Shown here piece after piece: positions 1 through 8,659 of a DNA stretch of 64,000 nt (positions are counted from its first letter, which is position 1; each line of letters opens with the position of its first letter). The translations under genes were made by a program, and so were the position numbers. Under the pieces are notes generated by a model that had not been told where the DNA came from, searched no databases, and saw only the letters and a list, made by a program, of their open reading frames with translations. The DNA comes from Acinetobacter baretiae (GTDB taxonomy: Bacteria; Pseudomonadota; Gammaproteobacteria; Pseudomonadales; Moraxellaceae), in assembly GCF_015627105.1 (NCBI RefSeq), contig NZ_VTDM01000009.1:62001-126000 (forward strand), given 5' to 3'.

Positions 1-68
1 TGCTTCACTACATACAGGTGGGTTGGTGCAAAAGCCAACTGTTGTATTGCATAAAATGATGAGAGTAC

Positions 69-590
69 ATGAAACTATCAAACAAAAATCAAGCGCTACA
101 AGACCTCATTGCACCTGCGGTAGCCGCATGTGATGTTGAGTTGTGGGGTATTGAGTTTTTACCTCAAGGTAAGCGTTCTATGCTACGTGTTTATATAGAT
201 AGAGCGAATCAAACAGAATCTACACAGGTGCTCGAAGGTCTTGCAGATGAGCAAGGCAATGGCATTGGTGTTCAAGATTGTGTCAATGTCACAAAACAGG
301 TTGGTGCAATTTTAGATGTACATGACCCCATTTCAGGTGAATACTCGCTTGAAGTTTCGTCACCAGGGTGGGATCGCCCATTTTTCGAGCTTACCCAAAT
401 GCCAGCTTACATTGGCCAACAGGTTGCTTTGCGTTTAATTGCAGCTGTTGAAAATCGCCGTAAATTTCAAGCGAAATTGGTTGCAGTTGATCTTGATAAT
501 GAAACGATTCAAGTAGAAGTGGAAAAACAGCACGTTATTGAAATTGATAGCCAAAATATCGACAAAGCGAACTTGGTATATCAAGACTAA
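69..590 (+). CDS. rimP: Ribosome maturation factor RimP
   Basis: RimP is a cytoplasmic factor that binds the free 30S subunit and helps it mature. The 173-residue product has the usual family length and two-domain form. The conserved segment [15 protein letters not shown] lies at residues 91-105, at the end of the N-terminal domain, and is the family hallmark. A purine-rich GAGAG lies just upstream of the ATG. It is the first gene of a rimP-nusA-infB-rbfA cluster, the classical order in gammaproteobacteria, and shares its direction. The upstream promoter is outside the window. Identification rests on family motif and synteny and is secure. Confidence 0.95.
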   Translation: MKLSNKNQALQDLIAPAVAACDVELWGIEFLPQGKRSMLRVYIDRANQTESTQVLEGLADEQGNGIGVQDCVNVTKQVGAILDVHDPISGEYSLEVSSPGWDRPFFELTQMPAYIGQQVALRLIAAVENRRKFQAKLVAVDLDNETIQVEVEKQHVIEIDSQNIDKANLVYQD

Positions 591-623
591 ATTATTAAGA
601 AAATCTAAATGTATAGGTGACTT

Positions 624-2108
624 ATGGGTCGTGAGATTCTTACCGTTGCAGAAACGGTTAGTAATGAAAAAGGTGTTAGCCGTGAAGCCATCTTTGAAGC
701 ACTAGAACAAGCGCTTGTTGCTGCAACGAAAAAGAAATTTTATGAGGGTACAACCTCAGAAGAAGCACAGCTTCGAGTACAAATTGACCGTAAAACAGGT
801 GAATACCGAACATTCCGCCAATGGGAAGTCGTTGCGGATGAAGACCACGAAATGCCAGCATGTCAAGATGCAATTTCAGATCTTAATCCTGAAAAATGTT
901 CAATAGGCGACATTCGTGAGCTTGAAGTAGAATCGATTGAATTTGGTCGTATTGCTGCACAAATTGCAAAACAAGTGATTGTACAAAAAATTCGTGAAGC
1001 GGAACGTGCATTGATTGCTGATGCATATATGTCTAAAGTCGGTGAGCTGATTTATGGTGAAGTGAAAAAACAAACCAAAGATGGCTATATTATAGATTTA
1101 GGCGACAATGCTGAAGGCTATCTAGCACGTGAAGAAACGATTCCAAAAGAAAACTTACGTCCTAAACAAAGACTCAGTGCAATTTTGTATGAAGTCAATC
1201 GTGAAGGTCGTGGTGCACAACTATTATTGTCTCGTGCTAAACCTGAGATGTTAAAGGCGCTTCTTAAAAAAGAAGTTCCTGAGATATCGGAAGAAATTAT
1301 TGAAATTAAAGCAGCGACACGCCAAGCGGGTGTCCGTGCAAAAATTGCAGTAAAAACCAATGATCATCGCATTGACCCAGTGGGTGCATGTATTGGTATG
1401 CGTGGTACACGTATTCAAGCTGTACAGCAAGAGTTAAATGGTGAACGCATTGATGTTGTGGTATGGTCAGATGATCCTGCTCAATATATTGCAAGTGCAT
1501 TAGAGCCTGCAGATGTTTCTGGTATTGTTATTGATGAAGATATGCGAACAGCAGATATCATTTTTGCAACCAGTGAACAATTAGCACGTGCCATTGGTTC
1601 ACAAGGGCAAAATGTACGTCTTGCTTCAGAGTTGACAGGCTATAAGCTTGATATGATGCTAGAGGAAGATTACCATGCTCGTCAGCAGAATGAAGCACAA
1701 CAATATTTGGACATGTTTGTTACCCGTCTAGACATTGATGAAAGTTTAGCTGTGGCACTTGTTGAAATGGGCTTTACGTCGCTTGATGAAGTGGCATATG
1801 TTCCTGCAGAAACATTCAATGAAATTGATTTAGACAGCGATACTGTTGAGCTTTTACAAAGTCGTGCGAAAGAAATTGCTTTGGCAGATGCGCTAAAAGA
1901 GCAAGAAAATATTCAAGAGCCAAGTGAAGAGCTGTTGAATATGGAAGGCATAACGAAACAAATTGCGTATGCACTTGCAAGCCGTGGCATTGTAACTGTA
2001 GATGATCTTGCAGATCAGGCAACAGATGACATTTCAGATATTGAAGGTCTAGATGCAAAAAATGCAGGTCAATTAATTATGAAAGCCAGAGAATCATGGT
2101 TTAACTAG
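624..2108 (+). CDS. nusA: Transcription termination/antitermination protein NusA
   Basis: NusA binds RNA polymerase and nascent RNA and modulates pausing, termination and antitermination. The 494-residue product has an N-terminal polymerase-binding domain (about 1-125), an S1 domain (about 135-200, containing GYIIDLGDNAEGYL), two KH domains (about 200-345, with GACIGMRGTRIQ and AIGSQGQNVRLA) and two C-terminal helix-hairpin repeats from about 365 to the end, as in E. coli. It starts 33 bases after rimP and is followed after 10 bases by infB, consistent with one operon. Nothing unusual was seen. Confidence 0.97.
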   Translation: MGREILTVAETVSNEKGVSREAIFEALEQALVAATKKKFYEGTTSEEAQLRVQIDRKTGEYRTFRQWEVVADEDHEMPACQDAISDLNPEKCSIGDIRELEVESIEFGRIAAQIAKQVIVQKIREAERALIADAYMSKVGELIYGEVKKQTKDGYIIDLGDNAEGYLAREETIPKENLRPKQRLSAILYEVNREGRGAQLLLSRAKPEMLKALLKKEVPEISEEIIEIKAATRQAGVRAKIAVKTNDHRIDPVGACIGMRGTRIQAVQQELNGERIDVVVWSDDPAQYIASALEPADVSGIVIDEDMRTADIIFATSEQLARAIGSQGQNVRLASELTGYKLDMMLEEDYHARQQNEAQQYLDMFVTRLDIDESLAVALVEMGFTSLDEVAYVPAETFNEIDLDSDTVELLQSRAKEIALADALKEQENIQEPSEELLNMEGITKQIAYALASRGIVTVDDLADQATDDISDIEGLDAKNAGQLIMKARESWFN

Positions 2109-2118
2109 GAGGTAATAA

Positions 2119-4818
2119 ATGACGGACAAGTCGATTAAAGAATTGGCGGAAAATGTGGGACGTCCTGTTGAGAAGCTCCTAGAGCAGGTTCGTGATGCTG
2201 GATTACCACAAAAAAATGCGAATGATACGCTTACAACAGAACAGCAAAATACTCTCGTAAACCATCTTAAAAATGTGCATGGTCAAAACGAAGGAAATGC
2301 AGGAAAAATTACCTTGAAACGTAAAACGACCAGTACAGCAAAAGTAGCAAGTACCTCAGGTAAACCTAAAACGATCAACGTAGAAGTACGTAAAAAGCAT
2401 ACGTTTACAAAACCTGATCCTAAGCAACTTGCTGCAGAAGCAGCTGCAAAAGCGAAAGCAGAAGCAGATGTAAGTCAGCCTAAAACTACAGCTAAAGCGG
2501 TTAAAACAGAGACCAAACCTGCAGTAGAAGATAAAGCAAATGCAACGCTTGAAGCAATGCGTGCAGCACAAGCGCAGAAAAAAGAGCAAGTAACAACGTC
2601 TACAAAAGCTGCTGCTGTTGTTGTGAAAAAACGCAATGGTGCAGTGGTTCGTCCAAGCACTAAGCCAACGGTTAACGCTGCCGAGAAAAAGGCACGTCAA
2701 GCACAAGAAGCGCAATTACGTGCGACTGAAGAAGTTGTACGTCGTAAAGCTGCTGAAGAAGCACAACAGCGTACACTTGAGCAAATGCGTAAAATGGCGT
2801 CTAAATATACCAATGACGACAGTAAAACGATTCGTGTTGTAGATGATGCACCAATTGCAGCAGGTCTGGTTGGACAAGCTTATGAAGAATCTTTCAAAAA
2901 AGAAGACCGTGAAATTAAACGTGGTGGTGCAAAAGACACCCGTGGTCAAAAGAAAGGTCGTAATGGTCAAGAAGAGCAAAGCTTCAACAAAAATCATCAC
3001 AAACGTGGTTTAAAAACCAGCGCTGCAAATAAACATGGTTTTGAAAAACCTGTGAAAAAGCAAGTGTACGATGTTGAAATCGGTGAAACGATTATTGTTG
3101 CTGATCTTGCACAAAAAATGGCTGTAAAAGTGCGTGAAGTCATTAAAATGCTTATGAAAATGGGCGAATTAGTGAACGAGAACCAAGCGATTGAGCAAGA
3201 AACAGCATCTTTAGTGGTTGAAGAAATGGGGCATAACCCTGTATTGGTTTCAGATACTCAAACTGAAGACAACCTACTCGAGCAAGCTGAACAAGCACGT
3301 GGTGAACTCACAACACGTCCACCTGTAGTGACCATCATGGGTCACGTTGACCATGGTAAAACGTCACTTCTTGATCGTATTCGCCGTGCAAAAGTGGCTT
3401 CTGGTGAAGCTGGTGGTATTACACAACATATTGGTGCATACCATGTTGAAACTGAGAAAGGAATCATTACGTTCTTAGATACCCCAGGGCATGCTGCATT
3501 TACTTCTATGCGTTCACGTGGTGCTAAGGCAACAGATATTGTGGTGTTAGTTGTTGCAGCAGATGATGGTGTAATGCCACAAACTACCGAAGCAATTGAC
3601 CATGCACGTGCAGCAGGTACGCCAATTATTGTTGCCATGAACAAAATGGATAAGGAATCTGCAGATCCAGACCGTGTATTGAATGAGTTGACTGCAAAAG
3701 AAATCGTTCCAGAGCAATGGGGTGGTGATGTTGCCGTAGCTAAAGTGTCAGCACATACAGGCGAAGGCATTGACGATTTACTCGATCAAATTTTACTTCA
3801 AGCTGAAGTGATGGAACTTCAAGCATCTGCAAAAGGTGCTGCACAAGGTGTTGTTATTGAAGCGCGTGTAGATAAAGGCCGTGGTGCTGTAACTTCTATT
3901 TTAGTGCAAAATGGTACATTGAACGTAGGTGATCTTGTATTGGCAGGTTCATCATATGGTCGCGTACGTGCGATGTCAGATGAAAATGGTGTTCGTATTA
4001 AATCTGCAGGCCCTTCTATTCCTGTTGAAATTTTAGGATTACCAGAAGTACCGATGGCGGGCGATGAAGTACTTGTTGTGAATGATGAGAAAAAAGCGCG
4101 TGAAGTTGCTGATGCTCGTATGACTCGTGAGCGTGAGAAACGTTTAGAGCGTGCAAGCGCAATGCGTTTAGAAAACCTCATGTCATCTATGGGCAAAAAA
4201 GATGTTCCTACGGTGAATATCGTGTTAAAAACTGATGTTCGTGGTTCTTTAGAAGCATTACAAACAGCTTTATATGAACTTGCAACAGATGAAGTGAAAG
4301 TACGTGTGATTGGTTCTGGCGTGGGTGCAATTACAGAATCTGATGTGACGCTTGCTGAATCATCAGATGCAGTTTTACTTGGTTTTAACGTCCGTGCAGA
4401 TGCAACAGCTCGTCAAAAATCAGATCAAGACGAAATTGATATTCGTTACTATAGTGTGATTTATCAATTGATTGATGATGTGAAAAATGCAATGAGCGGT
4501 AAGCTTGCACCTGAACATCGTGAAACGATTCTTGGTGTTGCACAAGTGCGTGAAGTCTTCCATTCAAGCAAGTTTGGTGCAGCTGCAGGCTGTATGGTCA
4601 TGGAAGGTGTGATTCATCGTAATAAACCAATTCGTGTTTTACGTGATGATGTCGTTATTTTCCAAGGTGAACTTGAATCTTTACGTCGCTATAAAGAAGT
4701 GGTTGAAGATGTACGTGCAGGCATGGAATGTGGTTTAGCAGTTAAAGGTTATAAAGATATTAAAGCCTTAGACAAAATCGAAGTTTATGATGTACAAATT
4801 ATTAAACGGAGCCTTTAA
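2119..4818 (+). CDS. infB: Translation initiation factor IF-2
   Basis: IF-2 is the GTPase that brings initiator tRNA to the 30S subunit and promotes subunit joining. The 899-residue protein has an N-terminal IF2_N domain (1-50), a long Ala/Lys/Glu-rich linker (about 95-310) and a second IF2_N-type domain (about 315-370). The GTPase core follows, with GHVDHGKT at 408-415, DTPGH at 454-458 and NKMD at 508-511. Domains II, III and IV make up the C-terminus. The ATG is preceded by a strong AGGAGG ribosome-binding site. Length and linker composition are typical of gammaproteobacteria. Confidence 0.98.
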   Translation: MTDKSIKELAENVGRPVEKLLEQVRDAGLPQKNANDTLTTEQQNTLVNHLKNVHGQNEGNAGKITLKRKTTSTAKVASTSGKPKTINVEVRKKHTFTKPDPKQLAAEAAAKAKAEADVSQPKTTAKAVKTETKPAVEDKANATLEAMRAAQAQKKEQVTTSTKAAAVVVKKRNGAVVRPSTKPTVNAAEKKARQAQEAQLRATEEVVRRKAAEEAQQRTLEQMRKMASKYTNDDSKTIRVVDDAPIAAGLVGQAYEESFKKEDREIKRGGAKDTRGQKKGRNGQEEQSFNKNHHKRGLKTSAANKHGFEKPVKKQVYDVEIGETIIVADLAQKMAVKVREVIKMLMKMGELVNENQAIEQETASLVVEEMGHNPVLVSDTQTEDNLLEQAEQARGELTTRPPVVTIMGHVDHGKTSLLDRIRRAKVASGEAGGITQHIGAYHVETEKGIITFLDTPGHAAFTSMRSRGAKATDIVVLVVAADDGVMPQTTEAIDHARAAGTPIIVAMNKMDKESADPDRVLNELTAKEIVPEQWGGDVAVAKVSAHTGEGIDDLLDQILLQAEVMELQASAKGAAQGVVIEARVDKGRGAVTSILVQNGTLNVGDLVLAGSSYGRVRAMSDENGVRIKSAGPSIPVEILGLPEVPMAGDEVLVVNDEKKAREVADARMTREREKRLERASAMRLENLMSSMGKKDVPTVNIVLKTDVRGSLEALQTALYELATDEVKVRVIGSGVGAITESDVTLAESSDAVLLGFNVRADATARQKSDQDEIDIRYYSVIYQLIDDVKNAMSGKLAPEHRETILGVAQVREVFHSSKFGAAAGCMVMEGVIHRNKPIRVLRDDVVIFQGELESLRRYKEVVEDVRAGMECGLAVKGYKDIKALDKIEVYDVQIIKRSL

Positions 4819-4821
4819 TTT

Positions 4822-5220
4822 ATGGCAGGTAGTCAGCGTTTAAAACGTATGGCAGATTCAGTTCAGCGAGAAGTCGCTGAATTGATTCGTCAAGAGTTGA
4901 AAGACCCTCGTTTAGGTGGTTATGTTACCATTTCTGCTGTAAAAGTGAGTCCTGACTTGGGCTATGCCGAGATTTATGTCACAGTGATGGGGCGTGAACT
5001 CGGCGATGAGCAAACCGAGGAAGCAAATAAAGAGACGCTGAATGTACTAAATAAAGCGTCTGGTTTTTTGCGCCAAGAGTTAAGTCGACGTATTAAAACA
5101 CGAGTTACACCACGCTTACGTTTTCATTATGATAAAACCAATGCATATGGCAACTATATGTTTGATTTGATTGAAGAAGCCGTAAAGGACTTACCTGAAC
5201 GTAAAAAAGAGCAAGATTAA
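4822..5220 (+). CDS. rbfA: 30S ribosome-binding factor RbfA
   Basis: RbfA binds the 30S subunit and assists maturation of the 5' end of 16S rRNA, with a role in cold adaptation in E. coli. The 132-residue product is of normal length and has the KH-like fold signature, including DPRLGGYVTISAVKVSPDL near residues 28-46 and the C-terminal TPRLRFHYD. It starts three bases after infB stops, and its ribosome-binding site (GGAG) lies inside the end of infB, so translation is probably coupled. A strong hairpin terminator follows, ending the operon. Confidence 0.96.
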   Translation: MAGSQRLKRMADSVQREVAELIRQELKDPRLGGYVTISAVKVSPDLGYAEIYVTVMGRELGDEQTEEANKETLNVLNKASGFLRQELSRRIKTRVTPRLRFHYDKTNAYGNYMFDLIEEAVKDLPERKKEQD

Positions 5221-5222
5221 TT

Positions 5223-5252
5223 AAAAAAAGCCACTTTAGAGTGGCTTTTTTT
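5223..5252. terminator. Bidirectional intrinsic terminator between rbfA and mrpG
   Basis: A-rich flank, stem AAGCCAC / GTGGCTT with loop TTTAGA, then a run of seven T. Both strands show a T tract after the stem, so it can stop rbfA transcripts on plus and Mrp operon transcripts on minus. Confidence 0.85.
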
Positions 5253-5256
5253 ATAT

Positions 5257-5658
5257 TTAAGATGGATTGGAAGATGAATCTTTAGTATTGGTACTACGTG
5301 CTGAAAATTTAGTTTTAGACCAAGGTAATGGCCGTTGAATGGTTTCTGGTACATCACCACTTAAAGAGCGCAATTTTAAATGCAGTGCGGCTTGAGCCAT
5401 TAAGTTGGCTGATACAGGTGCGCTAATAAATGCCAATAAAGTAATAATGAGCTGAGCAAAACCAAATTGATGATGAAACGCAGCATAGATAATGGCTGCA
5501 ATTAAAAAACTACCTAAACCTAAGGTGCTCGACTTGGTTGGTGCATGTAGGCGAGTAAATAAATCTGGCATGCGAACCATACCAATACTCCCTGTAAGCA
5601 TAAAGAAGCTACCAAGTAATAGAAAAAAAGAAACACATATTTCCATGATTAGTTGCAT
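5257..5658 (-). CDS. mrpG: Mrp/Pha-type cation/H+ antiporter subunit G
   Basis: Small membrane subunit of the multi-subunit monovalent cation/proton antiporter. The product has three hydrophobic segments and the family signature GMVRMPDLFTRLHAPTKS (G-x-x-R-x-P-D-x-x-x-R-x-H). I chose the ATG at 5658, giving 133 residues, because GAGGA lies seven bases upstream of it; an in-frame TTG at 5676 overlaps the end of mrpF and has no such site. The C-terminal tail of about 30 residues is hydrophilic. It is the last gene of the operon and runs into the shared terminator. Confidence 0.9.
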   Translation of the reverse strand: MQLIMEICVSFFLLLGSFFMLTGSIGMVRMPDLFTRLHAPTKSSTLGLGSFLIAAIIYAAFHHQFGFAQLIITLLAFISAPVSANLMAQAALHLKLRSLSGDVPETIQRPLPWSKTKFSARSTNTKDSSSNPS

Positions 5659-5668
5659 AATTTCATCC

Positions 5669-5944
5669 TCAGTCAATCACATGGCCACTGGTAAAATATC
5701 GGGCCAGTGCAACGGTTGAAATAAAACTAAACAAAGAGATCAAAAGTGCACTTTCAAATAATAAGTGAGTAGCCCAATAAACACCAAGAACAATGATTAG
5801 TCCTGAAGTATTTAAAAATAAGGCATCTAGTGCCAAAAGTCGATCAACAATAGAAGGCCCAATGACCATTCTAACCAAGCAAAGGAGCATGGAAATGGTA
5901 ATCATGGTCAGGCAAATTCCAAGTACGTAAGGCAATATTGTCAT
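5669..5944 (-). CDS. mrpF: Mrp/Pha-type cation/H+ antiporter subunit F
   Basis: This 91-residue, three-helix membrane protein matches MrpF/PhaF in size, position and the conserved GPSIVDRLLALDAL segment after the first helix. Its ATG overlaps the mrpE stop by four bases (ATGA), the usual coupling in these operons. MrpF is required for assembly of the antiporter complex in characterised systems. A role in cholate efflux has been reported for some homologues and cannot be inferred here. Confidence 0.92.
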   Translation of the reverse strand: MTILPYVLGICLTMITISMLLCLVRMVIGPSIVDRLLALDALFLNTSGLIIVLGVYWATHLLFESALLISLFSFISTVALARYFTSGHVID

Positions 5945-6462
5945 TGATTTACTCCTGTTTTTGCGCTAAAAATCTGAATCAATGGCTGTTCATAACGCTG
6001 TTTAATGAGTTCAATTTCAGCATCAGGATTTTTAGCATTAAGAGCATGCACTAAAATATCACCTCGCTCTTGGTCTATTCCTGCACTGACCGTACCGGGT
6101 GTTGTGGTAATAATCATGGCCAATAAAGAATTCACTTGTTCGTGTTTGGTTTCTAAGGGGATGCGAAACCATTTTGGTTCTAAGTTCTTTTTTGGCCCTA
6201 ATACCAGTTTGGCAACAACAAAATTAGAAACAACGATGTCCCATAACACGGTAAAAAATAAGTGAATGGTTGGCCACCATTGCATATTGGGGGTTCGTGC
6301 AATAAATGGCGCAGATAATTTAGGAATAATAACAGCAATCAATAGAGCAACTATAATATCACTTAGAGCAATACTATGATTGAGCATCAGCCAAAGTAAG
6401 CCACAAACCACGGAAACAAAAGGGTGAGGTAACCAACGTCTAAACAACGATTTTCTTTTCAT
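5941..6462 (-). CDS. mrpE: Mrp/Pha-type cation/H+ antiporter subunit E
   Basis: The 173-residue protein has N-terminal hydrophobic segments followed by a cytoplasmic domain. The family pattern TTTPGTVSAGID followed by ILVHALN is near residues 115-138. The start follows the mrpD stop directly (TAAATG) and the end overlaps mrpF by four bases. It belongs to the membrane-embedded antiporter complex, where E is thought to help assembly and transport. Nothing is missing compared with the family. Confidence 0.92.
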   Translation of the reverse strand: MKRKSLFRRWLPHPFVSVVCGLLWLMLNHSIALSDIIVALLIAVIIPKLSAPFIARTPNMQWWPTIHLFFTVLWDIVVSNFVVAKLVLGPKKNLEPKWFRIPLETKHEQVNSLLAMIITTTPGTVSAGIDQERGDILVHALNAKNPDAEIELIKQRYEQPLIQIFSAKTGVNQ

Positions 6463-8286
6463 TTAAGGCTCCATTCGCTGTAGTTTTGCCCCATCATTAT
6501 TGATTGGTAAAGTGGTTGGCCGTGATAACTCTTGTTGCTGTTTGAAAATTTGCTCTTTCTTATAAGACGAAATATGTTCGCCTGCATAGGTCTCTGGTGA
6601 AATAATATACGGAATTAAATGTGCATTTGGATCTAAATTTTCACCTGCATATTTTGTTTCAGCAATATTTTTTGAATCAAATGGTTGTATGCTAATCAAA
6701 TTTCCACGTTGATCTTGCTTAAGTATTGCATTTTGATAAAACGATTGTTGTGATAAGTCGGTACTGGCCGCGGCTAAATATTGCTGAATTGGGTTTGCAA
6801 AAATAACATATAAAATAAGCATGCTTAAAAAGAAGTATACTGTAATGTCATAACGCTTTGGTGCACGTTTAGGTAAGGCTTGATAGTTTTTATAAGCTTC
6901 GCTATCTGGGTTTTTTTCAGGTTCACTGGTTTGCCAAAATAAAATAAATCCTGCTTTAACAAAGGCCAATATGCTCAGTAAACTGACCACTAAAACGGTA
7001 ATGATAATTAAAACTTGATATGGATAGCCTGCGGTTGCTTGTAAAATAAATACTTTGCCTAGAAAACCACTAAATGGTGGCAGTCCTGCCATCATTAATG
7101 CCACGAGAAAAAAGCAAATAGATAACAAGGTATTTTGTTTCATGCGTGGAGCAGCTTTAAAATGATCTTTAAATTCACCACGTTGTGCAGTAATCCAACC
7201 ACACAGTAAGTAAAATGCAGCACCAACAATTGTGCTATGAAAGAGGTAATACAGGCCTGCCGTCCAAGATGCGGGGCGGTCGATACCTAAGGCCACACAA
7301 ATGGTTCCAAGTGATGATAAAATCATGAAGCCAACAAAACGTCTCAGTCGAATTGCACCTAAAGCACCAATTACGCCATACAATGAGCCGATCAAGCCAA
7401 GTGTTAATAAAATATTAAACAGAGCGGTGTACTCTTGTTCTAAAAATAATACCGCATTGACCCTTAAAATTGCATAGATACCAACTTTGGTCATGAGTGT
7501 AAATAAAGCTGCAACAGGGGTACTTGCCACAGCATAGGTTTTGGGTAACCAAAAACCAAGTGGTAATACAGCGGCTTTAATGGCAAACACTGTAAACAGT
7601 AAATATGCGCCTGCAGTTGCAAGTTGCTTTTGGTCTGGATGTAATGTAGGCATAATTCGTGCTACATCGGCCATATTTAGGCTACCTACACTGGCATAAA
7701 TAAGGCCTAAAGAAACCAAGAAAATTGCACTAGCTACAAGATTAATAACCACATAGTGTATGCCAAGCTGAAAACGTGCTTTACCTTGTCCATAAATCAA
7801 AAGGACATAGGAAGACATCAATAAAACTTCAAAAAATACAAATAAATTAAATAAATCACCCGTCAGAAATGCTCCGCACAAGCCCATGAGTAAGAACTGT
7901 AGTAGTGCGTGAAAATAGCGGCCACGTAAGTCCCAATCTGAGCTTGCAAACCACACAATAGGCAGTGCTAGTAGGTAGGTCAGCAACAACATAAAACCAG
8001 ACAGGCGATCTAATACCAGCACAATTCCGAAAGGCGCAGACCACTCACTGAGACTATAGACGTAAAGTTGTCCATGTGTGCTTTGTACCACATAACTGAT
8101 TGCAGTAATAAAACCTGCAATTGTTGCGCTATAACTGATAAATCTTCGCCATGGTTGATATTTATCTGTGAGTAAGTTTTCGGCACGAGGGTTGCCTAAT
8201 AAAAGTAAAATAAAACCAGCAAGTGCGGGGATCAGTATGCTAATAATTGGAGTTTGAGTGTGCCAAAAGTGAAAAAAGTCATTCAT
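6463..8286 (-). CDS. mrpD: Mrp/Pha-type cation/H+ antiporter subunit D
   Basis: A 607-residue polytopic membrane protein of the proton-conducting NuoL/M/N family. It carries the proton-translocation core of about 14 helices with segments such as LLTYLLALPIVWFASSDWDL and the Lys-containing AIKAAVLPLGFWLPKTYA. The C-terminal 100 residues are hydrophilic and extend beyond many homologues. The ATG overlaps the mrpC stop by four bases. Together with MrpA it should form the two ion-translocating modules of the complex. The annotation could be confused with a complex I subunit, but the A-C-D-E-F-G order settles it. Confidence 0.95.
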   Translation of the reverse strand: MNDFFHFWHTQTPIISILIPALAGFILLLLGNPRAENLLTDKYQPWRRFISYSATIAGFITAISYVVQSTHGQLYVYSLSEWSAPFGIVLVLDRLSGFMLLLTYLLALPIVWFASSDWDLRGRYFHALLQFLLMGLCGAFLTGDLFNLFVFFEVLLMSSYVLLIYGQGKARFQLGIHYVVINLVASAIFLVSLGLIYASVGSLNMADVARIMPTLHPDQKQLATAGAYLLFTVFAIKAAVLPLGFWLPKTYAVASTPVAALFTLMTKVGIYAILRVNAVLFLEQEYTALFNILLTLGLIGSLYGVIGALGAIRLRRFVGFMILSSLGTICVALGIDRPASWTAGLYYLFHSTIVGAAFYLLCGWITAQRGEFKDHFKAAPRMKQNTLLSICFFLVALMMAGLPPFSGFLGKVFILQATAGYPYQVLIIITVLVVSLLSILAFVKAGFILFWQTSEPEKNPDSEAYKNYQALPKRAPKRYDITVYFFLSMLILYVIFANPIQQYLAAASTDLSQQSFYQNAILKQDQRGNLISIQPFDSKNIAETKYAGENLDPNAHLIPYIISPETYAGEHISSYKKEQIFKQQQELSRPTTLPINNDGAKLQRMEP

Positions 8287-8654
8287 GATGCTTTGTCCTC
8301 GTTTGGATCATTGGCAAGTTCTGTAATTTCTTTTGAGTCGACATGGTCTGTACCCGATTCATAGCGACTGCGTAATGCCAATTGCACAATAAAAGCTGTG
8401 GTTGCAAATCCAATCACAATTGCTGTAAGGACTAAAGCTTGTGGAAGTGGGTCAGTTACAGAGGTGGTTTCAGTTAAGATGGCAGGTGAATTTACATGTA
8501 CACGCCCTGTAGCAAATAAAAATAAATTGACCCCATAACCAAGCATGGCTAATCCAAGAACAACAGGAAAAGTTCTGGCACGTAAAATTAAATAAATGCC
8601 TGTGGCAAAGAGTAATCCAATCCCCGATGCCATTAAGAATTCAATACTAATCAT
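8283..8654 (-). CDS. mrpC: Mrp/Pha-type cation/H+ antiporter subunit C
   Basis: A 123-residue, three-helix NuoK-like subunit. Family features include GIYLILRARTFPVVLGLAMLG near the N-terminus and the DPLPQALVLTAIVIGFATTA segment near residues 67-86. It starts five bases after the mrpA stop and overlaps mrpD by four bases. The C-terminus is acidic and hydrophilic, as in homologues. Confidence 0.94.
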   Translation of the reverse strand: MISIEFLMASGIGLLFATGIYLILRARTFPVVLGLAMLGYGVNLFLFATGRVHVNSPAILTETTSVTDPLPQALVLTAIVIGFATTAFIVQLALRSRYESGTDHVDSKEITELANDPNEDKAS

Positions 8655-8659
8655 TTTAG

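Noticed and set aside
1-68. Possible tRNA upstream of rimP
   Set aside because: A tRNA gene often precedes rimP-nusA, but these 68 bases do not fold as a tRNA; only a small GTTGG / CCAAC hairpin is visible.
2356-3000. Long minus-strand ORFs opposite infB
   Set aside because: They mirror the repetitive Ala/Lys linker codons of infB and have Cys/Phe-rich composition without family resemblance.
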